DNA of 64,000 nucleotides from Alnus glutinosa. Lineage: Eukaryota > Streptophyta > Magnoliopsida > Fagales > Betulaceae. Location of the stretch: NCBI RefSeq assembly GCF_958979055.1, contig NC_084889.1:3348001-3412000 (forward strand), written 5' to 3'. Positions 1 through 12,392 of the stretch are shown here, one piece after another; positions within the stretch are counted from its first letter, which is position 1; every line of letters begins with the position of its first letter. A program made the translations under genes and the position numbers. The notes under the pieces are model-generated. The model was not told the DNA's origin. It ran no database searches and was given only the letters and a program-made list of their open reading frames with translations.

Positions 1-1208
1 CTCCAAAGTGGCATGACATTATTTTTAGGGGGATAATATCTAAAGTATTTTAAAAAAATAAAATGAAAATCTTTTCATAATATAGCAAGTATAATTTGAA
101 TTATTATAATCGTAAATTTTGATATAAATATGTGTATGTGTATATATAAGTAGGTTTGTGTGTATGTATATATACATATTGTGGGACAAACATATAGATT
201 TGAGAGTAAATTGCCCAAGATTCAAATTAATTTATCTAATAAACTCAAATAATAATATCTTAACAATAATTAGTATGAATTTACGAAAAATAAAAATAAA
301 AATCATGTCATTTACTTTATATATGCAATAAATAAGTTAATGCACAATATTATTATTCACACTTATTTATTACACCGGTCGACATGACTTGTTTTAAGTG
401 GCTTACAATGTCAACCACTTAAAAAACAAAAGTTTAAGCAATTTAAAACGAATCATGTCTATCGGTGTGACATCAGTTTGATAAATGGTTGTGAAATATA
501 GCATTAAAATATGTTAATTGAGTAACCAGTAAACAAGCTCGAGTTTGTTTGAAAAATAAATAAACTAAGTTTGTACATATTATCTAGTTTGATAATAAGT
601 TCGAACTTGACTCATGTTCTAATAAAAAAAAAAAAAAAACTTGAATTTTGAATGCTTGATACTCGATTTGACCCAATCGGATTACAAATGTGCAATGAAT
701 TGCCCGCATTATATAAATTGGGTACAATGCATTTACTATATTGCATGTAATGCGAATTGTGAACACCTCATAAAAGAGGGTTTGATAGAATTTATTTATT
801 CAAATAAATAATCGAACAATCAAATTTAAAGAGTGTGTGCCTCATTTGAGCCACCCATTAGCTCCCGATAGGTCATGACAATTAACGACCACTGATCTTG
901 ATGATGGATTAACATCAATCCGAGAGAAGAGATGGATTGTCTGCCTTACGATTTCAATTAATTAAGCGATAATCAAACGAAAATCAAGAGCACACCTCAT
1001 ACTAAAATCCTATTAGTTATCACAAAGATTTTCCTCGAATACGAGTTTAAAGAATTTCCTCTGTGGTTATCAAATTCGATCTACGTGAATGGACGCATTG
1101 GATCACCACCCTTTCTGCTCCATCAATCAAAATCAAACACAGTCAAACATCACGTCGTCTTTTCAGTACTATGTCACTATCCTGCATGACATTACCAAAT
1201 ACATGCTT

Positions 1209-1239
<31 letters not shown>

Positions 1240-1487
1240 AAAAATTTTTTTTTTTATATATATATATATATATTTTTTATAAAAAAAATAATTGTTAAAG
1301 TGATTGACAGTAGGATTTCAACACATTGAGATACTGAATAAATAATAGTATGATATATTGGGTTTCTTTTGAATTTGAGATTTCGTAAAAAAAAAAAAAA
1401 GAAAGAGATTTTCAATTAAATTATAGAAACTGAATTGTTTAAAAATTACGTTTTTAAAAAGGAAAAATTGCATTATTAATATTTGAA
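1..1487. other. AT-rich intergenic DNA
   Basis: No open frame here shows a recognisable domain, and the reading frames are low complexity. The stretch holds homopolymer T and A runs (about 1207-1260 and 1387-1400) and a short TA run near 1256-1272. I see no supported gene. Confidence 0.6.
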
Positions 1488-1954
1488 GTTGATCTAAATT
1501 ACAAATCACTCTATGTAGTACAAAAAAGTTAATGGATGATTTCCGTGATGAACTATAATTACGAATCACTCCATAAATTTGTTTTCCGTCTATCAAGTTA
1601 ACAGATTTCGTTAGTTTGTGACATTATACATAACATGAAATCAACACGTGGCTACCCCAGGCCTGGGGGAGGCAGTGCGTTACCCCCCAGACGTGGCCGG
1701 TCCACCCCCGACAACCACCTCTTTGCTTTTTTCTATTTTTTTTTAAATAAAATAAAATTTAAGTTTATATATATATATTCTTTTTGTAATGGACACGTGT
1801 CGATTTCTTTTTGGATATGACATGACAAACTAACAGAATCTATTAACTTGGTGGACGAAAACAGGTTAAGGAAGTGATTCATAATTATAATTTACCACAG
1901 ATACCCTCCACGAACTTTTTGTACAACATGGAGTAATTTGTAATTTAGGCCAAC
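1488..1954. mobile_element. Foldback MITE-like element, ~467 bp
   Basis: The left arm (about 1488-1660) and right arm (about 1783-1954) are imperfect inverted copies of about 170 bp. The outer ends read GTTGATCTAAATTAC on the left and, reverse-complemented, GTTGGCCTAAATTAC on the right. The arms also share the segment that reads AAGTTAACAGATTTCGTTAG on the left. The centre (1640-1725) is a GC-rich island unlike its surroundings. There is no transposase, so this is a non-autonomous TIR element. The superfamily is not determined because no clear target duplication was found. Confidence 0.65.
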
Positions 1955-2790
1955 TCCAACTCCAACTCCAACTCCAAGGATCAATGATATAATTATCCTT
2001 TTTAAAAATTGCGATTTGAAAACGTAAAAATTAATTTTTTTCAAATCGTAGGCAATTTAGTATTTTTTTTTAAAACGTATAATTTTAAAGGTTAACTTGT
2101 AATTATAAAAGTTAAACTGTAATTTTTTACTACACACTTAACTATATTTTTAAAAATTACTTTTCAAGTTTTATTTTTAAATCTTACGATTTTAATATCA
2201 CTAACTTAGACCAACCCATAGCATTGTTCATTTGGTGCCCAGTTTACTGTTTGACAAGCTGTGTTGGCGTCCAAGTAACATGATAAGATTCGCGGGTAAT
2301 TAATCATTCAAATTGTTGAGTCAAGACATTCAAGAGAGATTATATGAAATCTATCTATTCGAATAAGTAATCGGATAATTGATTTAATTTTTTTTTTTTT
2401 TTTAAATAGATGGTTTGATATTAAAATTTTCAGAAATTACTCCCTAATTGAGAAAGTTAATTGATATATAGAGATCTTTATTCCAAATAGAACCGATCAC
2501 CACCGTCCAAATGAAGGGTCCACCTCATGCATAAAATAAAGGGTCAAAATCATAAATGTGCAAACTTTCATGGTTCCAGTTTTCTCTTTCCACTACCCAG
2601 TAAGACCCCACGCTCTGATTCGTAACTGACACTTCTTCCGACACGCTGAAAAGCATCAAAATAAATACAGTGAATTTAGAAAACAAAAAAACAAAAAAAA
2701 ATCTGCATTATTACTTCTCGTACTCAATCTTTTTTCAGACACTTCACACTTTGTAACAGAGTGAAGTAGCAGAGCAAGAGGTAGAGATTG
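1955..2790. other. Spacer and 5' flank of the amino-acid transporter gene
   Basis: No coding frame is supported. This AT-rich stretch lies directly upstream of the transporter gene and should contain its promoter. A TATA-like TTTATAAAC lies at about 2797-2805, 70-80 bp before the ATG. The 5' end of the transcript cannot be fixed from sequence alone. Confidence 0.4.
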
Positions 2791-2875
2791 GAGATATTTA
2801 TAAACGGAGTTTGGGTTCACCAGCAGAGGCACAGAGGCTTTGGTGGGTTTTGGAAGCTGAGAAGTAGAGTGGAGA

Positions 2876-5800
2876 ATGGAGGAGAGGCCAGAGACGGAGT
2901 TGATATCGATACCGGCGACGCCGAGAGCGTCGACGCCGGAGATACAGACGCCGACGGGGCAGAGGTCGCCGAGGCCGGCGTCGAACCGGGAGGGGAAGGC
3001 CTCTACGGCGTGGACTCCGACGTCGTTTATATCTCCTCGGTTTCTGAGTCCCATTGGGACGCCGATGAAGAGGGTGCTGATCAACATGAAGGGTTACTTG
3101 GAGGAGATGGGTCATCTCACGAAGCTCAACCCTCAGGACGCTTGGCTTCCCATTACAGAGTCCCGCAACGGGAACGCTCACTACGCTGCGTTTCACAACC
3201 TCAATGCCGGGGTTGGCTTCCAGGCCCTGGTTTTGCCCGTTGCCTTTGCTTTCCTCGGCTGGTATGCTTAATCGTGCTTAGTTAGACCCTCGGTTTAATG
3301 GTTACTGTTATTTAGCTTGCGTTTATCATTCTGATTTCTGAAGTGCCTGCCATTGCACGTCTCACTGAGATACGCATTTATGAATTCTCAGTTCCTTTAC
3401 TAATGCTATTTTCTCTATCTTCTATGAATCTACTTCATGCATTTAATTTCCAAAAAGGGGGTCTCTTTCGGTTTCTTACGCTTTACATTGGATTTGTACC
3501 GTATATACAAGTTTCATTCCCAAATAGTCAAATGTGTTATTCCTTTAGTCACATGAATTTGACTAAAGGTACTGGGTAAGCTTTTTTTTTTTTCTTTTTT
3601 TTTCTTTTTTTTTTTTAAAGTTCCTGATAGATTTGGTTTCCACAGAAGAAGAAGAATGAAACATCCTTGAGGCAAGTCATTTCTAGGTCCTTTATCTTTT
3701 GCTTTTTCACTTGTGAAATTATTCTAGAGAGAAAAAGCCACCTCTCCTAGCGGGGCCACTCATAATTGTGTTACTCCTTTTGTGATTATGACAGAGGGCC
3801 CTTTATACTTGATTATTGCTTTTTCTTTTTCATAATATCCATTTCAAATCACTGCAAACAGTAAAGTATATCACTTTGCTTAGGTATATTGTGCAGCCTT
3901 TACTGGTATGCCTGATTTTCTACTAATTCTGTATGGTTATTGAGCCTCTATAGATTGGTGAGGCCAATCTAGCTGAAAAGCTGTACTCGTTTATAAGTCT
4001 TATTTATAAGTCTTTTGATAGTGGGGAAAGGGGAAGACTACTAAGTGAAAAAAAGAAATATCTGTTCGGGTAAAATTTGCAGATAGCTTGCTGTTATGTA
4101 TCTGGTGTGCTTTCTTGAAAAATTTATGAACATTAAATTAAGTGTTTATCACGGTGCTCAAAGGAAGAAATATATCTCGATTTGACTTGGATTGTTTTCT
4201 TTACTATTTCCATAGGAGTTGGGGAATACTTTCTTTAACCATAGCCTACTGTTGGCAACTCTATACTCTGTGGGTTCTAGTTCAGCTACACGAGGCAGTT
4301 CCAGGAAAGCGGTACAACAGATATGTGGAGCTGGCAGAAGCAGCATTTGGTGAGGATGCATTCCAACATGACATTTTTTTTTTAGTTAAAAAACCTTAAT
4401 GTCTAACTCCATGAACTGCTGAATTAACCCTTGAACTCATTGAATTTTCCGGGATAGTGAGATGAGTACTGCTGAATTAACTCGTTGCATATATGATAAA
4501 TGGCTGAAGTGCATAATACACTCTCATGTGAAAAATATGTTGGTCATCCCATCTTTTGTTTTCTCAAATTTGGCATTTGCAATAATTAAACAACAAAACA
4601 TTACACGGTAGTGGAGAACACTATTCCCATTATTTTTTTTTTCACATTTTTCAATAACAATTCACATCAAAATATTCTCACTTTTTTCACTTTTTATATC
4701 ACATCAATAAATTTTTTTTTTATTATTTAAATAAAAAAATTCACTACAATACAAATTTTTTTTACTTTTCTATACAAATTCTTTTTACTTTATATCACAT
4801 CATTACTTTTACTAATTTCAAAACTAACAACCCACTACTCTGTATTATTCTGTCAAACAAACCCTAATGCACTCATACTGTTGGTTCTAGCTGTCTGCTT
4901 CTGAACCACTGTTCATTGCTTCTATGTTGTACCCCTTTGAGTGCGTCAGAAACTAAATTACAAGAGGAGTTGATGAGGATTGTAACTTTCAAATTATTTG
5001 GAACCATGATCTTACTATATTTCTTAATGCAGCTAATTTTTAGTAGTGAATATGAGAATGGTAATTAGTATACAAGACGTTTACCAGTTCTTTCCTTACA
5101 TGACATCTATTGCTGTTATTCTTCCTTTTGCAGGGGAAAGGTTGGGCGTCTGGCTTGCTCTCTTCCCGACTGTTTATTTATCAGCTGGAACGGCAACAGC
5201 TTTGATTCTTATAGGAGGGGAGACCATGAAACTATTTTTCCAGATAGTTTGCGGGCCCCTCTGTTCATCGAATCCCCTTACAACTGTAGAGTGGTACCTG
5301 GTGTTTACCTCTCTATGCATTGTTCTATCTCAGCTCCCAAACCTCAATTCAATTGCTGGACTTTCTCTCATAGGGGCTGTAACGGCCATCACTTACTCCA
5401 CCATGGTGTGGGTCCTCTCCGTAAGCCAACAAAGGCCATCAACAATATCTTACGAACCCCGTTCAATGCCATCCTTCAACGCTTCTGTCTTTTCAGTCTT
5501 GAACGCGCTTGGAATTGTAGCCTTTGCATTTAGAGGACACAATTTGGTTTTAGAGATCCAGGTATGCACATTGGGAGTTCGGAAGCGATAAAAGTTTACT
5601 CTTACTGTAGGGGCAACATCCCTAATCATTAGCTGAAGTTGTGTCACTTTGGTCATCTAATATTCTAATGGAGTTCATTTGGCCTCTTTTCAGGCAACTA
5701 TGCCATCGACATTTAAGCACCCAGCTCATGTTCCTATGTGGAGAGGAGCCAAAGTTGCCTACTTCTTTATTGCCATGTGCCTGTTCCCTGTTGCCATTGG

Positions 5801-7216
5801 AGGCTATTGGGCTTACGGAAATCTTGTAAGTGTACTAACTGGCACTACTCTTGGTTCTCATCCATTCATAAAATCATGATGATTTACAGGTGTCGTAAGC
5901 AAATATCTTCAAAACTATGCATACAGTGCAGGTCCATGGAAAAACTCCATTTAAAAGAAGATTCTAGTGTGTCATCAGATGTTCTAGATAATGATTAAAT
6001 TCATCATTTTGCTATCAACTTAAGATTTTCGGATATGTGATGATTTATCATAGTAGTAGAATAGGGGGCATGAGTTTGAACCATGCCTTTACTTTATACC
6101 TGTGTGATTGAAAATTAAAAATTCTATATGTTGGACGTCACTCATTGAGGAGTTTTGGTCCAGACATGAGGGGGAATTTTGAATAATAATTAAATAATTA
6201 AATTGTTAACTTTTTCATCAATTTTGGCTTTTGGAACAAGTGGTAGTTTATTTTAGGCGAAAGCTCGTAAAGGAACCAATCTGGTGAGTGACATGCTAAA
6301 GGAAAACAGCTTTTAAGCAATTTGTGTAAGTTTAAAAGATAGATTTTCTGATAGCTTCTTCTCTTTATTTATTTTTTCTTTTTTTTTTTTTAAAAAAAAA
6401 ATCATTATTCGTAAGTAGAGAAGAACCTGATCTCAGAAGGTGAATTTTCTCTTATTCCAAAATTCTCGTACGGTTAGCGGTTGGTGTTCGTCCCTCTTGT
6501 AGCCAAGTCATTGCTTTCATGGACTTTGGTTTTCATTAGATGTTCCTTGTCAATTTGATACTGGATCAAGGCTATGGCTTTCTATAAACTTCACCATATA
6601 ATTGCAGAGTTGTGATCTTGTCCCTTCCCACCAAATTCACCAGGCCTTTATTTTGTGTAACATTGTTCAGAATCATTTATATGGATGTCATTGCATCAAG
6701 CAGACATTAACACTCTGTTTTTTGTTGCAGATGCCTTCAGGAGGGATGCTTAATGCCTTGTATGCATTTCACAGTCACGACATTCCAAGAGGACTTCTTG
6801 CAATGACTTTTCTGCTAGTTGTGTTCAACTGTTTGAGCAGTTTCCAGATATACTCCATGCCTGTTTTTGACAGCTTTGAAGCCAGCTACACAAGCCGAAC
6901 CAACCGCCCCTGCTCGATTTGGGTCAGGTCTGGTTTTCGTGTATTTTACGGATTTGTCAACTTCTTCATAGGGGTGGCCCTCCCTTTCCTCTCCAGTCTT
7001 GCTGGTCTGTTAGGAGGACTCACTCTTCCAGTCACATTTGCTTACCCTTGCTTCATGTGGGTTCTCATAAAGAAGCCTACAAAATACAGCTTCAATTGGT
7101 ACTTCAATTGGATCCTTGGCTGGTTAGGGATTGCTTTTAGCTTGGCCTTTTCCATTGGAGGTATCTGGAGCATGGTTAACGATGGACTTAAGTTGAAATT
7201 CTTCAAGCCTAACTGA
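2876..7216 (+). CDS. AATL1: Lysine/histidine transporter-like 8 (LHT8-type) amino-acid permease
   Basis: Probable plasma-membrane proton-coupled amino-acid importer of the amino-acid/auxin permease family (Aa_trans). Five exons join in frame with GT-AG borders: 2876-3261, 4216-4349, 5134-5561, 5694-5825 and 6731-7216, giving 521 aa, close to the usual length for LHT8-like proteins. The N-terminus (about 1-105) is hydrophilic and Ser/Thr/Pro-rich, typical of this branch. Then come NAHYAAFHNLNAGVGFQALV, SWGILSLTIAYCWQLYTLW and HEAVPGKRYNRYVELAEAAF, which are diagnostic LHT segments, and about ten hydrophobic helices to the C-terminus ending KLKFFKPN. The start is the first ATG of the frame and fits the family N-terminus. 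Introns 2 and 4 carry AT-rich repeat DNA. Substrate preference cannot be read from the sequence. The symbol follows the Arabidopsis LHT-like-8 homologue and is an assignment by similarity. Confidence 0.9.
4610..4862. repeat. Copy of a dispersed AT-rich repeat in intron 2 of the transporter gene
   Basis: This stretch contains phrases such as TTTATATCACATCAATAA and AATAAAAAAATTCACTACAA that recur at 24270-24430 and 49780-49960, and in looser form at 31080-31260. The 4610 and 49780 copies end close to TCAAACAAACCC or ACCAAACAAGTCCC. The pattern suggests a non-autonomous repeat family. Boundaries are approximate. Confidence 0.5.
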
Positions 7217-7778
7217 GATTTAGGCAAAGAAAGCTTAATGGGGCTTTGGATTTCTGCAGAGTTAATGTTGGAATCATATTATGTTGTTTTATATACAGTA
7301 ACTGTCATGTAAGAACCTCTTCCCTGTGGCTTATATATAGTAGTAAACTGGTGTCATGTTGAATTCTTTCTTAAGTCTCAATCTTCCCATATAATATTAG
7401 TCTTGGTGCTCAATCTGGTTCCTTTCTCTGCTGGCTTGGCCCAATATCCATTATAAAATAATGAAGAAATCGATATGTGGAGTGACGACTCCAACTCTAA
7501 GGTAGTGGTGAGGCTTTCAATATGTTTAAAAAGAATCATGTATATATCACATTGAGCTCCACCGGCTTATGGACTACTTTTTGAGAAAGCATTTTGCTTT
7601 AACAAACAATTTTCAGAACACCTTTTTGGACAAAAAACACACCCTTAAAAACTGTCTTCCAAAGGTAGCTTTTGTCTTTGCAAGCACTTGGGTTGAAACT
7701 ACAATTTGGACAACCTAGTCACAGTTCTGTGTCATAATCCTTTTAACTACTGTACAAGAGTGGGGTTTGCAATTAGAA
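7217..7778. other. 3' flank of the transporter gene
   Basis: This covers the 3' untranslated region and downstream spacer of the transporter gene. It is AT-rich, with no domain-bearing frame on either strand. Candidate poly(A) signals are too common in such sequence to choose one. Confidence 0.5.
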
Positions 7779-8046
7779 AAATGATTATTTCCCAACTCTT
7801 TTGCATAATTTTCACACAGCCAAGACACATTAGTGAGACCTACACGTATAAGTCCCACCAATGTATTTTGGTTGTGTAAAAAGAGTAGTAGAAAAATCAC
7901 TCCCAACGCTTGGGGAAAAGCTTTCTACATAACAAAATTGTGCACAATTTGTGCACAACCACTCACATTACCAATGATCTGTATAAATGGTCCTTCCACT
8001 CACATTAGTGGACCTATGTAAGTAGTCGTGCACAAATTGTACACTT
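7779..8046. mobile_element. Compound foldback repeat (two hairpins)
   Basis: A first hairpin pairs about 7780-7838 with 7853-7903; both arms can be aligned around CACACAGCCAAGACACATTA and its inverted partner. A second pairs GTGCACAATTTGTGCAC (7940-7956) with GTGCACAAATTGTACAC (8028-8044) in inverted orientation. There is no coding potential. It is probably a degraded MITE or two nested ones. Confidence 0.5.
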
Positions 8047-9665
8047 TCTTATTGCCCAAGATCAATCCCCTTGCACTTATCAAATCCATCCTTTCTAGAA
8101 AAGTAGGCTTTGACAAAAATTTAGCTGGGGCTGAAAAATAAGCAGTACATTCAACTCTGTATGTAATAAATTTGAATAAGCTGGGGCTGCAGTGATAATG
8201 GATGCTTCGTGGAAATCATCCTCTTTTGGAATAAGTGCGTGTTTGGTGGCATGGGGGGGGGTGGGGGGGACCAACATCCCTTCATAAATGATGACGACTT
8301 CATCTCAGGAGTTTTGTCTTAACTCCAGTAAAAAGGTTAAAAAAAAATTTAAACGTTGAAGAAAGAATGATTGAAAAAGAACCGACGTTTTTGTTAACAC
8401 GTGTCATTTGATGTGTAACTTCTCTAAACAATGAGACATAAGATTAGTCAATATTCGCATTCCAAAATATCATCCACAGCACAGTAGCTCATAACTCTTG
8501 ATAAATAGAGCGATTTAGCAAAACTATATTGGAAAAAAAAATAATTTATTAAATTGTCACTTTTTTTTTAGAATATGTAATTCTTATTTGCCGTTTTAAT
8601 GAACACACTCTAAAAATAAATGTCAATTTAATAGAGTTAATTAAAAATACCTTTTGTAATTCTTGTTTTCTGGTTAATTATTATTGTTAGTATTTCGTTG
8701 AGCAGCCGACACCCTCTTTTGTCTTTAATTGAGAAGTTGAGGATAAAGCAGGCGGTAACTTAACATCCATGAACATGCATGCATTATGCATAGTAATTGT
8801 ATAATTAGCACAGCACGATCCATCAAACTGTCTCATGGTCGGTGGCCTGTCAGCCATGATCACCTTTTTCTTCGTGACAACAACTAATGTTGTCAACGAA
8901 GACTTGACCACAACGAACCTTTTTTTAAGAAACTTCGCGCACCATTCCGAGCACATTTCTACGACAAAATTGCATTATTACTTTGTTGCTAATTACCTTT
9001 GTTAATTACACGCTGGACAACTGTTCACCTCGACGAACATCTGGTTATATGTTGGGAGACTTGGGGGATGGAGTGATGTATTGCATTACTCGGTGAAATC
9101 GATCTGCAGGCGGGGCTTATTTTTGAACTGTCTAATTGATTAATCAGTGAACAAATTATACATAATCCGACACATTCTCTCAGATTCATATTCCGCAAAT
9201 TGTTCTCCAAATGTTTGATATATTGCATTCAGAACCATGACATTTTTTTTTTTTTTTTTTTTTTTTTGAGACTGGATGCTCAGATTTCATGCATTATTAC
9301 CAAAACTGTTCTGTGGACTGAATTGTTCGAAAGGATGCAATTTTACCAATGGAAAAAACCGACCAAAGGATTTGTTTTTATTTATCAAACTAGATACTAT
9401 GTAGTACTAAGAATCCCCCAAAAAGATGATGTCCTTGTCCATGTTTTTTGTTCAAACGATTTGTCCAAGACAGAAGTAAAGATTTACAGGGCCATCAAAG
9501 AAAAGCACCCTACCTGAGGTTCGCTTTCAACCTAGTCATGTCTATGTAACCTATACCAGTTTATACCCCACCCAACACTGACCCACAAAAGAAGGCAACT
9601 TTGACACAGAACTTCCAAAAACCACCAACAACCAAAACCATAACAGAGAGTAACCAAAACCATCA
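8047..9665. other. Intergenic stretch between transporter and Dof genes
   Basis: No supported gene. The stretch includes a G-rich run (8251-8269), a 27-T homopolymer at about 9242-9268, and the 3' side of the Dof gene. Open frames present are short and without recognisable domains. Confidence 0.5.
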
Positions 9666-10367
9666 TCACTCCAAACCCTGAGCAGGGGTTGAAATTGCAA
9701 GGTCCGTGGAAGCAAAGGAATCCCCACCACCATCAGCACCGCTCAGCTGCCACGTGTCGTACCCTGAAGAAGGCACCGGAGCACCACCATTGCCGGCACT
9801 CCCACCGGCAAAGTCACCGACTTCAGGGAATGTCCAGACCCCCCTGCCCAACCCAAACCCGCCCATCTCGTCGAACCCGGGTATGGTCCCCAATCCGTAC
9901 CCGCTCAGCCCCAAGAACCCCTGACCGTGCGGCTGCGAGCTCAGCATGAAGTTGAAGCCCCCGACATTCTCATTCAGACCCACATCATGCGAGACCAACT
10001 CGGGCTTGACCCCGGGAGGAAAAACCGGAAAGGGGTCGGTGGGTGCGGCCTCGTTGGTAACGGTGGAGGAAGAAGAAGAGGACGAGGAAGACGAAGACGT
10101 GGTACCGCGAGTGCGCTTGGCGGTCGCGTTCTTGCGGGTGCCGCCGCCGAAGGGCACGTTGCGGAGGGTGCCACCCTGGGTCCAGTAGCGGCGGCAGGAC
10201 TTGCAGAAGTGGCGTGGCTGGGAGAGATTGTAGTTGTTGTAGTAGCAGAACTTGGTGGAGGTGGAGTCGCAGCGCGGGCAAGGGAGTGGCTGGGTCTGCT
10301 GCGGATGAGGGTGGCCCAAGCTCTGCTGCACCCTCACAGCCTTGCCCTCCGCGGTCTCCGTAGGCAT
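9666..10367 (-). CDS. Dof-type zinc-finger transcription factor (DOF3.4/OBP1-DOF5.8 group)
   Basis: Single-exon gene for a 233-aa nuclear DNA-binding protein that should recognise AAAG cores. The Dof finger is complete: CX2CX21CX2C with cysteines 30, 33, 55 and 58, followed by [20 protein letters not shown]. It is followed by a basic stretch ([10 protein letters not shown]), a long serine run, and a Gly-rich region ending [14 protein letters not shown], which resembles the end of the DOF3.4/OBP1 group. The frame is open 38 codons further upstream, but the family begins MPT/MPS, and a TATA box at 10521-10527 would place transcription start close to the upstream Met, so the start at 10367 is preferred. 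Intronless structure is usual for this group. The exact orthologue is not resolved. Confidence 0.92.
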   Translation of the reverse strand: MPTETAEGKAVRVQQSLGHPHPQQTQPLPCPRCDSTSTKFCYYNNYNLSQPRHFCKSCRRYWTQGGTLRNVPFGGGTRKNATAKRTRGTTSSSSSSSSSSSTVTNEAAPTDPFPVFPPGVKPELVSHDVGLNENVGGFNFMLSSQPHGQGFLGLSGYGLGTIPGFDEMGGFGLGRGVWTFPEVGDFAGGSAGNGGAPVPSSGYDTWQLSGADGGGDSFASTDLAISTPAQGLE

Positions 10368-10520
10368 GTCTGGGCGTGTTGTTCTCTGGGGATTGGTAAA
10401 GGAATTGCGAAGAATGTTGAAGAATAAGACAAAGGGTGGGTAGAGATAGAAGACTCTAGAGTCTAGACTGAGAGAGCACAAACAAATGGCGAGGAGATGT
10501 GTTGGAAGTAGTGGGTGGGG

Positions 10521-10527
10521 TTTTATA
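10521..10527 (-). promoter_or_regulatory. TATA box of the Dof gene
   Basis: On the minus strand the sequence reads ATATAAAAC, about 155 bp before the chosen start codon. It is the best TATA match in the first 200 bp upstream. Confidence 0.5.
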
Positions 10528-12238
10528 TCCGCACAGACAGCGTATGTGCTAAGTCTTAAAACGTGAAGAGAGGGTTATACGTGCGGGTTACAGGCTGCTG
10601 AGGCCAACAGCGTGTGAATTTTTTGAGAAAATCCTGTGCAGTCTTCAAACGCTCCGACCCATGGCTCGGACGGTCACAACTGACAAGACGTGGCTTCTGT
10701 GGCTGTACAGACTCATCGACATACAATAATTTTTAAATTTATCATTAAATTTATTAGATTTTTTTTATACACTCAATGTAAGTCAATGAATTTAAAGATA
10801 AGATGGATAATCATTTTCTTTTGATTTATTAGATAGACACTTTAATACTTGGCTACCAAGTTTCTAATGTTTTTTTTTTTTTTTAATATTTATTCGTTAT
10901 TATTTTTTATATTTTATTTTTCAAACTTATGCTTGTTCTCTGATGAAAGAGAAATAGAGAATCATAAAAAAAAAAAAAAAAACCCATACATTCATTTACA
11001 TTACTTTTTTTACATTTGAGTAAGCATTATAGGTAAAATGTAAAATACATTTGATTTAGAAAACTAAATGTATGGTCCGTTTGGGTGTTCAATCTGAATA
11101 TTATTTGAATTTATTGTACGAATTACGAAATTTAACTGTGTAAGATAAAATTTAAAAAAATTAAATAAAATATAATTTATTTTTTTAAAAAATAAAATAT
11201 TATTCGAACCAAACACAAAATCATGCTTTCTTAAGAATTTCGTTTGCGATTTTACATATAAATTCAAAATGCATAAGCTACCATGGATGTTCTAACATGA
11301 GAAAGGCGATGTTGCCGAGTTTGTGCTATGCATCTATGTTCCGCAATCCTATGATGAATTTTGTATTGGATATGTATTAGGAAAAAATGTTTATTCCGTT
11401 TGTTAATTTTTTTTTTCTTTAAATAAAAATATTAAAAAACAACTGCAAGACTAAACAACTAAAAACACAAAAATAAAAATAAATAAAACACAAAACAACC
11501 TCAACAATTCTCAGCAGCCGGACCCATGTCATACAGTGTCCTACTGATGCTTTGGACTACTAGAGTCTTCTCGTCTAAGATAAAACATTCCACACATGTT
11601 TTGATGTTTATGCCTCCAGAATTTTTAGATCAGTAACAAGCACTCCTATAGTCCTATTATTATTATTAAACAAAAAATAAATAAATAAAAAAAATTGAAA
11701 GACCCATGTCTATACTCTTTTATATATACTATAAGACATGTGCGTACGGCCAAATCACAATACAAAAAAATAATAATAATAATAAAAAAAAAGTAATTTG
11801 CAAATTAAGAGAGATCTACGAGCCACCAAATTGGTCATTGAGAGCGGATGAGCCACTCTTAGTAGCTCAAGGTGTGGTTCGACCGCTGCCTATAACAACC
11901 TATATAAGTTGAATATATAAACCCAATCGCACATAAACAGGCTCCCTAGTAAGTGTGAATGAATGATGACCAATACACGCTAATGGGTTCAATATGATAT
12001 TTTAGTAAAAGTTTTAAAAATAAGTTGTAGATATCATAATTAACTATCAAACATGGACTCATTATCATTAAAGACTAAAATGTCTTTTACCTAGATAATG
12101 AAAGTCATTATTTTAGTCAAACAAGTTAAATAAGATAACCTTTTCAAGTCATTATTCTACATCCCCTCCGCAATGGAAGCTTAAAATGCGTGACAGATAA
12201 TGCACTTTAATTTTCTTATTTCGAATTGTTGTTTCAGG
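10528..12238. other. AT-rich spacer with a small foldback repeat
   Basis: No gene supported. Bases 11072-11217 form a loose inverted repeat whose outer parts read GTTTGGGTGTTC on the left and GAACCAAACAC on the right, a pattern common in plant MITEs. The rest is AT-rich with homopolymer runs. Confidence 0.4.
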
Positions 12239-12392
12239 AATGTTAGAGTATTTTTTGGCGTTCTCTTGAAATGGTATAAATGTAATTTTTTAATCAAAAA
12301 AATTACATCTATGCCATCCAAAATGACATAGATGTAATTAAAAAAATTACATCCATGCCATTTTAGAAAAATATCAAAAGATGCTCTAGCAT
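12239..12392. mobile_element. 154-bp hairpin MITE
   Basis: The two halves are near-complementary over almost their full length. The left end reads AATGTTAGAGTATTTTTTGG. The right end, reverse-complemented, reads AATGCTAGAGCATCTTTTGA. The motif TTACATCTATGCCA and variants recur near the centre of symmetry. There is no coding potential. Confidence 0.65.

Noticed and set aside
2788-3285. 165-codon frame overlapping the first transporter exon
   Set aside because: Alternative frame of exon 1; the frame that splices into the LHT domain is the coding one.
6030-6190. Possible SINE in transporter intron 4 (phrase GAGTTTGAACCATGCC)
   Set aside because: The box B match is weak, and no box A or target duplication could be found.
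9927-10427. 166-codon plus-strand frame opposite the Dof gene
   Set aside because: Antisense of the GC-rich Dof coding region with no domain.
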